From Omnitrophica WOR_2 bacterium GWF2_43_52 (lineage in GTDB: Bacteria > Omnitrophota > Gorgyraeia > Gygaellales > UBA12090): a stretch of DNA of 33,928 nucleotides. Positions 29,407 through 33,928 of the stretch are shown here, piece after piece. Where the stretch lies: the NCBI GenBank assembly GCA_001805445.1, contig MHGF01000034.1:1-33928 (forward strand), written 5' to 3'. The stretch's first letter is position 1. The number at the start of each line of letters is the position of its first letter. Under the pieces are notes generated by a model. The model saw nothing but the letters and a program-made list of their open reading frames with translations, ran no database searches and was not told the DNA's origin. The position numbers were made by a program, and so were the translations under genes.

Positions 29407-31837
29407 ACTCTGCTTCTTCCGCGATTACCGGTGCTACACACGATACGCGGTCTTTATCATCCAGCTTTATCAAACGCACACCCTGGGAGGCACGGCCGGT
29501 TTCGCGGATATCTTTTACGGCACAGCGCAAAAACATACCGTTCTGGGTAATTACCATAAGCTCATCCTGGTCATTTACCGTCTTTAAGCTTACCGCGGAG
29601 CCGTTTTTGTCCGTAACTGTAATGTTTATAATACCTTTGCCGCCTCGTCTGGTCAAGCGGTATTCCTTAAAAGGTGTCCTTTTGGCAAACCCTAATTCGG
29701 TAACGGTAAGGATGTTTGCCTCTTTTTGGGCAACTATCATGGCAATTACTTCGTCATTTTTAGCGAGATTGATCCCCCGCACGCCTTTGGCGCCTCGGCC
29801 CATGTCCCGCACCTGCGTTTCGGGGAAACGCACTGCCTTACCATCTTTGGTGCCGATTAAAAGTTCCTCTTTACCGTCAGTAAGCTCTACTCCGATAAGC
29901 GCGTCATCCTTCTCTAGGGAAATTCCGATAATCCCGCCTTTACGCGGATTGCTATAGGCGTCAAGGCGCGTCTTTTTAATTAAACCTTGCCTGGTGACCA
30001 TAACCAGAAATTTATCCGCGGAAAATTCCTTAACCGGAATAGTAGCGGCAATTTTCTCATCCGTTTTTACCTGTAATAAGTTAACAATAGCCTTGCCCTT
30101 AGAAATACGGCTGCCTTGAGGGATTTCATATACCTTCTGCCAATGCACCTGCCCTTTATCGGTAAAAATCAGCAGATAATCCTTTGTTGAGGCTACAAAA
30201 AGATGCTCAATAAAATCCTCTTCTTTTACTTCCGCTCCCGTTGCTCCTTTGCCGCCTCGTTTCTGTTTACGGTAGGCGGCAACCGGAAGCCGCTTGATGT
30301 AGCCGCCATGGCTTATGGTCACTACCACATCTTCTTCTGCGATCAGGTCTTCTATTTCCAGGTTTTCCACTTCCCCGACTATTTCGGTACGGCGTTCATC
30401 TCCATATTTTTTCTTTAACTCCGTAAGTTCATCCTTAATAATCACCTCTATCTTTTTCTCGGAGGCCAGGATTGCCCTGCACTGCTCGATTTTTTTCAAA
30501 AGCTCCGCGTATTCTGCGTCAATCTTATCGCGCTCTAAAGCGGTCAGGCGCTGCAGTTGCATCTCTAAAATTGCCTGTGCCTGGATTTGAGAAAGCTCGA
30601 ACTCTTTGATTAAGTTTTCCCGCGCTGCCTCAACGCTTTTTGAAGTCTTAATGACCTTAATGATCCGGTCTATAAACTTTAAGGCTATCTTTAAGCCTTC
30701 TAAAATGTGCGCTCTTTTAAGGGCTTTATCTAATTCAAACTGCGTGCGCCTGCGGACAATTATTTTACGGTGGCCGATGTAACAATCAAGCATTTGGCGT
30801 AGATTGAGCACCCGCGGGCGATTTTCTACCAGCGCTAGCATAATAATTCCAAACGTCGTCTCAAGCTGGGTATGCTTAAAGAGCTGATTAAGCACTATCT
30901 GCGGCTCCACATCGCGCTTTAGCTCAACCACAATGCGCATACCCTCCCTGTCTGACTCATCGCGGATATCTGAAATACCCTCAATTTTTTTATCATCCAC
31001 CAGGGCCGCGGTGGCCTCAATCAAGCCTGCTTTTTGCACCTGATAAGGGATCTCGGTAACGATAATTAAGTCTTTACCGTTTTTTTGACGCTCGATCATT
31101 GCGCGGGCACGCACCGTAAGCTTACCGCGTCCGGTTGCATAGGCGTCTTTTATCCCTCCCTTGCCGCAGATAATCCCGCCTGTCGGAAAATCAGGGCCTT
31201 TTATATAGCGCATCAGGTCTTTTATCTCTGCCTGCGGCGTATCCAAAATATGAATAATCGCGTCTGCCACTTCATTGAGATTATGCGGCGGGATATTGGT
31301 TGCCATACCGACAGCAATACCGCTTGACCCATTCACCAAAAGGCTGGGCAGTTTTGCCGGAAGTAAAAGCGGTTCTTTTAAAGAGCCGTCAAAATTTGGC
31401 CCGAAGTTAACCGTATCCTTCTCAATATCCTCAAGCATGGTCTCGGCAACCGCCGAAAGGCGCGCCTCGGTATAGCGCATTGCCGCGGCGGAATCGCCGT
31501 CAACCGAGCCAAAATTTCCCTGTCCGTCTACAAAGGGATAGCGAAGAGAAAAATCCTGCGCCATACGCACCAAGGTATCATACACTGCTACATCGCCATG
31601 GGGATGGTATTTACCGAGAATTTCTCCAACAATACGCGCGCTTTTTTTATACGGCTTGGTATGCTCAAGATTTAAATCCTGCATGGCAAAAAGCACCCTT
31701 CGGTGCACCGGTTTAAGCCCATCTCGGGCGTCCGGAAGGGCGCGCCCTACGATAACGCTCATCGCGTAGTTAAGGTAAGAATCCTTAACTTCATCATCTA
31801 TATGCACCGGGACTATTTTTTCGTTACGGGTATACAT
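29405..31837 (-). CDS. gyrA: DNA gyrase subunit A
   Basis: Breakage-rejoining subunit of gyrase. 810 residues. [35 protein letters not shown] (catalytic Tyr122) and the C-terminal beta-pinwheel with the GyrA box QKRGGKG mark it as gyrase and not topoisomerase IV. The quinolone-region position equivalent to E. coli Ser83 is Val (HGDVAVYD), while Asp87 is kept. That is a change known in E. coli numbering to remove the water-metal bridge contact. It lies 62 nt downstream of gyrB in the same direction and ends at a strong terminator. Confidence 0.97.
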   Translation of the reverse strand: MYTRNEKIVPVHIDDEVKDSYLNYAMSVIVGRALPDARDGLKPVHRRVLFAMQDLNLEHTKPYKKSARIVGEILGKYHPHGDVAVYDTLVRMAQDFSLRYPFVDGQGNFGSVDGDSAAAMRYTEARLSAVAETMLEDIEKDTVNFGPNFDGSLKEPLLLPAKLPSLLVNGSSGIAVGMATNIPPHNLNEVADAIIHILDTPQAEIKDLMRYIKGPDFPTGGIICGKGGIKDAYATGRGKLTVRARAMIERQKNGKDLIIVTEIPYQVQKAGLIEATAALVDDKKIEGISDIRDESDREGMRIVVELKRDVEPQIVLNQLFKHTQLETTFGIIMLALVENRPRVLNLRQMLDCYIGHRKIIVRRRTQFELDKALKRAHILEGLKIALKFIDRIIKVIKTSKSVEAARENLIKEFELSQIQAQAILEMQLQRLTALERDKIDAEYAELLKKIEQCRAILASEKKIEVIIKDELTELKKKYGDERRTEIVGEVENLEIEDLIAEEDVVVTISHGGYIKRLPVAAYRKQKRGGKGATGAEVKEEDFIEHLFVASTKDYLLIFTDKGQVHWQKVYEIPQGSRISKGKAIVNLLQVKTDEKIAATIPVKEFSADKFLVMVTRQGLIKKTRLDAYSNPRKGGIIGISLEKDDALIGVELTDGKEELLIGTKDGKAVRFPETQVRDMGRGAKGVRGINLAKNDEVIAMIVAQKEANILTVTELGFAKRTPFKEYRLTRRGGKGIINITVTDKNGSAVSLKTVNDQDELMVITQNGMFLRCAVKDIRETGRASQGVRLIKLDDKDRVSCVAPVIAEEAE

Positions 31838-31899
31838 TTCTGATCCTATTTAGCTAATTATTTTGCCGTAAACCATATACTATTTACCAAAAACTTTTT

Positions 31900-33928
31900 T
31901 TATATATCCAAATTCTTCACCTGATGGGCGTGATTTTCAATAAACTGCCTACGCGGCTCTACCTGATCTCCCATTAATACCGTAAACATTTTATCCGTTT
32001 CTACCGCGTCTTCTAAGGTCACTTTTAACATGGTGCGCTTTTCGGGATCCATTGTGGTTTCCCAAAGCTGCTCCGGATTCATCTCGCCCAAACCCTTATA
32101 TCTTTGTATGTGCATACCCTTTACGGCCTGCTCCTTCACATACTCTAAAATTTCTTTTAGGCAGATAAAATCCTTTTGCTCTTTTTCTGAGCTGGTAATT
32201 CTATATACTGGCTTAACCTTAGCTTCTTGCTGTTTCCCTGAGGTTTCTTTATCCTGAACCAAGGGCTCTTGGGCATATACAGCGATATCCAAGCCTAGCT
32301 TTTCAATTTTCGCAGCCGCTGCTTCTATTTCTGACGCCTCAAAAAGCTCTAATATTTCGTGGTTATTCTCTTTTCCCTCTTCCGTAAGCTTTGCCAGCTC
32401 ATCGTCAGAATAGACGAACTGGTCTTTTCCATCCACTTTTACCCTATAAATAGGCATTTTTTTGGTCTTTTTATGCATAAAAGTGAGATATTTTACAAAA
32501 TTTACTCCCTTTTTGTCCAAAATCCTGCTATATTTTTCCAGCTCTACCAATAATGCTAGAAGCTCCTTAAACTGATGGTCTGTAAATGTCTGTTTATCCT
32601 TGAGGCGGATAAGCGTATTTCCTTCCCTGCCCAAGTCGAGGATCAAATCATTCATCTTGCTTTCGGTTTGGATATATTCCTCACGCTGGCCCCTTTTAAT
32701 TTTATAAAGCGGCGGCTGCGCTATATAGACATAGCCGCCTTCTACTAATTTTGGCATCTGCCGGTACAAAAGGGTCAATAAAAGTGTCCGGATATGTGAA
32801 CCGTCCACATCAGCATCGGCCATAAGCACCAGTTTATGATAGCGTAATTTTTCCACATTAAATTCTTCCCCTATTCCTGTGCCTAAGGCGGTAATAATGG
32901 TACGGATTTCCTCGTTAGACAAAATTTTATCCAAACGTGATTTCTCCACATTCAGGATTTTTCCCTTAATAGGCAGTATTGCTTGGAACCTGCGGTCGCG
33001 CCCTTGCTTGGCACTGTTATGGACAAAAACACCACTTGCTAGAGCAAAATTATGGGTATTCGGGACTTCTATATCATAAACGTCTATTGTTTCCTTAATT
33101 TTTTCTATAGATTTAATCTTGTGATTAAAAGCTGCTACTGCCTCTTGTAATTTACTTATATCGCCTTCAAAAAATCTTTCTATCAAGGTATTCAGCTTGA
33201 CAATATTATTATTTCTTTTCTCTAAGGCTGTTCGTTCTTCATCATAACGGCTTATATCCGTGTACTTTTCATAAATCTTTTTGGCAAATGCAAGGCTTTC
33301 ATGTAAATAAACTTGATTATACGCAGCTTTTCTTTTTATCCTAAATTCTGCTGTCCACTGCTCTTTTGTCTTTTGCCTGCGCCATTCCAACAATGTGCTC
33401 TCTAGCCATTCTGTTTTTGCTTTTTTAGACAGATGTGCTTTAGCCTGAAGATTAGTTTTAAAATATTCCTTAACCCTGTTGGCTTGTTTTAACCTGTTCG
33501 CCGGATTAGACCAATGATTTCTTTGTGCCTCATTTAGTATTTTTAAATTCTTCTTTCTATACTCTTTATTGGTAGAATAAAATTCTAAATACTTCTTAAC
33601 CATATAACCTTTATATCCGGCATCCTCCCACTGTTTTTTAGCTTTTGCGCTTAGCATGCTGCCGTATTCTTCCCTAATTTTCTTAGAAATTTTTTCTCTG
33701 TATTCACTGGTCTTTTTTATTTTATTGCATTTTTCTATTGTTTCTTTGCTATGGAGCGTCCGTTTTGCCTGTTGTTTATGCAGCTCCAGATGCTCCTCTT
33801 TTAGCATTCTTACTACATTATCAGGATTATTATTTAACTTGTTAAAATCAATATGGTGCTTATGAACGCCTTTACTTTCTTTGTAAACTGCATGCTCTAG
33901 GTTATCCCTGTCCGCTAATACATGGGTA
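31900..33928 (-). CDS. gyrB: DNA gyrase subunit B, C-terminal part, with intein (5' end off the window)
   Basis: The C-extein (31903-33015, 371 residues plus stop) starts SAKQGRDRRFQAILPIKGKI and has DADVDGSHIRTLLLTLLYRQMP and QRYKGLGEMNPEQLW, i.e. the TOPRIM domain and tail of GyrB. About 170 residues between these blocks form the insert seen in Gram-negative GyrB. The frame continues to the window edge through an intein (33016-33928 and beyond). The intein sits in the TOPRIM core, where the host sequence is normally EGDSAGG|SAKQGRD. The N-extein and the start of the intein are not in the window. Confidence 0.93.
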   Translation of the reverse strand, partial: THVLADRDNLEHAVYKESKGVHKHHIDFNKLNNNPDNVVRMLKEEHLELHKQQAKRTLHSKETIEKCNKIKKTSEYREKISKKIREEYGSMLSAKAKKQWEDAGYKGYMVKKYLEFYSTNKEYRKKNLKILNEAQRNHWSNPANRLKQANRVKEYFKTNLQAKAHLSKKAKTEWLESTLLEWRRQKTKEQWTAEFRIKRKAAYNQVYLHESLAFAKKIYEKYTDISRYDEERTALEKRNNNIVKLNTLIERFFEGDISKLQEAVAAFNHKIKSIEKIKETIDVYDIEVPNTHNFALASGVFVHNSAKQGRDRRFQAILPIKGKILNVEKSRLDKILSNEEIRTIITALGTGIGEEFNVEKLRYHKLVLMADADVDGSHIRTLLLTLLYRQMPKLVEGGYVYIAQPPLYKIKRGQREEYIQTESKMNDLILDLGREGNTLIRLKDKQTFTDHQFKELLALLVELEKYSRILDKKGVNFVKYLTFMHKKTKKMPIYRVKVDGKDQFVYSDDELAKLTEEGKENNHEILELFEASEIEAAAAKIEKLGLDIAVYAQEPLVQDKETSGKQQEAKVKPVYRITSSEKEQKDFICLKEILEYVKEQAVKGMHIQRYKGLGEMNPEQLWETTMDPEKRTMLKVTLEDAVETDKMFTVLMGDQVEPRRQFIENHAHQVKNLDI
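33016..33928 (-). mobile_element. GyrB intein with HNH homing-endonuclease-like region (partial)
   Basis: At least 304 residues. The C-terminal splice block reads VYDIEVPNTHNFALASGVFV then HN followed by Ser+1, the standard block F/G arrangement. Near the right edge KHHIDFNKLNNNPDNVVRM (33847-33858 for HHID) followed by EEHLELH is an HNH nuclease signature. Between them lies a Lys/Arg-rich helical region of about 200 residues (NKIKKTSEYREKISKKI, RNHWSNPANRLKQAN), probably DNA-binding. LAGLIDADG motifs are absent from the visible part. Confidence 0.85.

Overview
The window looks like chromosomal DNA of a Gram-negative-type bacterium, AT-leaning by eye, probably from an uncultivated lineage. 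The repeat-rich style, four-helix-bundle genes, Spy-like protein, Mut7-C, EndoQ and STAS-PilZ proteins recall Omnitrophota (OP3), but that is an inference from content and no marker here proves it. Almost everything lies on the minus strand. The only convincing plus-strand gene is a Ski2-like helicase at 5905-7833. The four tRNA genes lack an encoded CCA end, so a CCA-adding enzyme is implied.

Layout. 1-3.6 kb: truncated pabB, an exonuclease-WYL fusion and a YkgJ-DUF2156 fusion. 3.6-7.8 kb: a phosphoglucose isomerase fused to a tRNA-binding domain, divergent from the helicase. 7.8-9.9 kb: a STAS-PilZ protein, a 22-residue Lys-rich micro-gene with its own promoter, 5' hairpin and terminator, an exported carbohydrate-binding-like protein and a cupin. 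10.1-11.2 kb: tRNA-Asp and tRNA-Val separated by a four-helix-bundle (23S IVS-protein family) cassette, a broken tRNA-Val copy and a Spy-like protein. 11.4-26.8 kb: pyrimidine biosynthesis in blocks: pyrK-pyrD-pyrF; carA-[four-helix cassette]-carB-yjbQ; pyrR-pyrB-pyrC-mut7C-endoQ behind a PyrR-type attenuator. Embedded genes are mutM, an ICMT-like methyltransferase, a SLOG protein and tRNA-Arg. 26.9-33.9 kb: glmS, tRNA-Glu, a small exported protein, gyrA and gyrB. gyrB carries an HNH-containing intein and is cut by the window edge. Together the pyr genes encode all six steps of UMP synthesis except pyrE (not in the window).

The most unusual signal is repeat architecture. Short tandem arrays, mostly of 7-nt units but also 8 and about 10 nt, occur at about 20 places. 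Two inverted pairs of heptamer arrays bracket the two four-helix-bundle genes exactly, one between two tRNA genes and one between carA and carB. Single arrays sit in frame inside carA, carB, pyrD and pyrK, or overlap the stop codons of pyrR, pyrB, carA, yjbQ and mut7C. GC-rich palindromes are nested inside several of these arrays. This resembles a family of 23S-IVS-like elements spreading through operons and leaving solo arrays. The element interpretation is inference; the arrays are read directly from the sequence.
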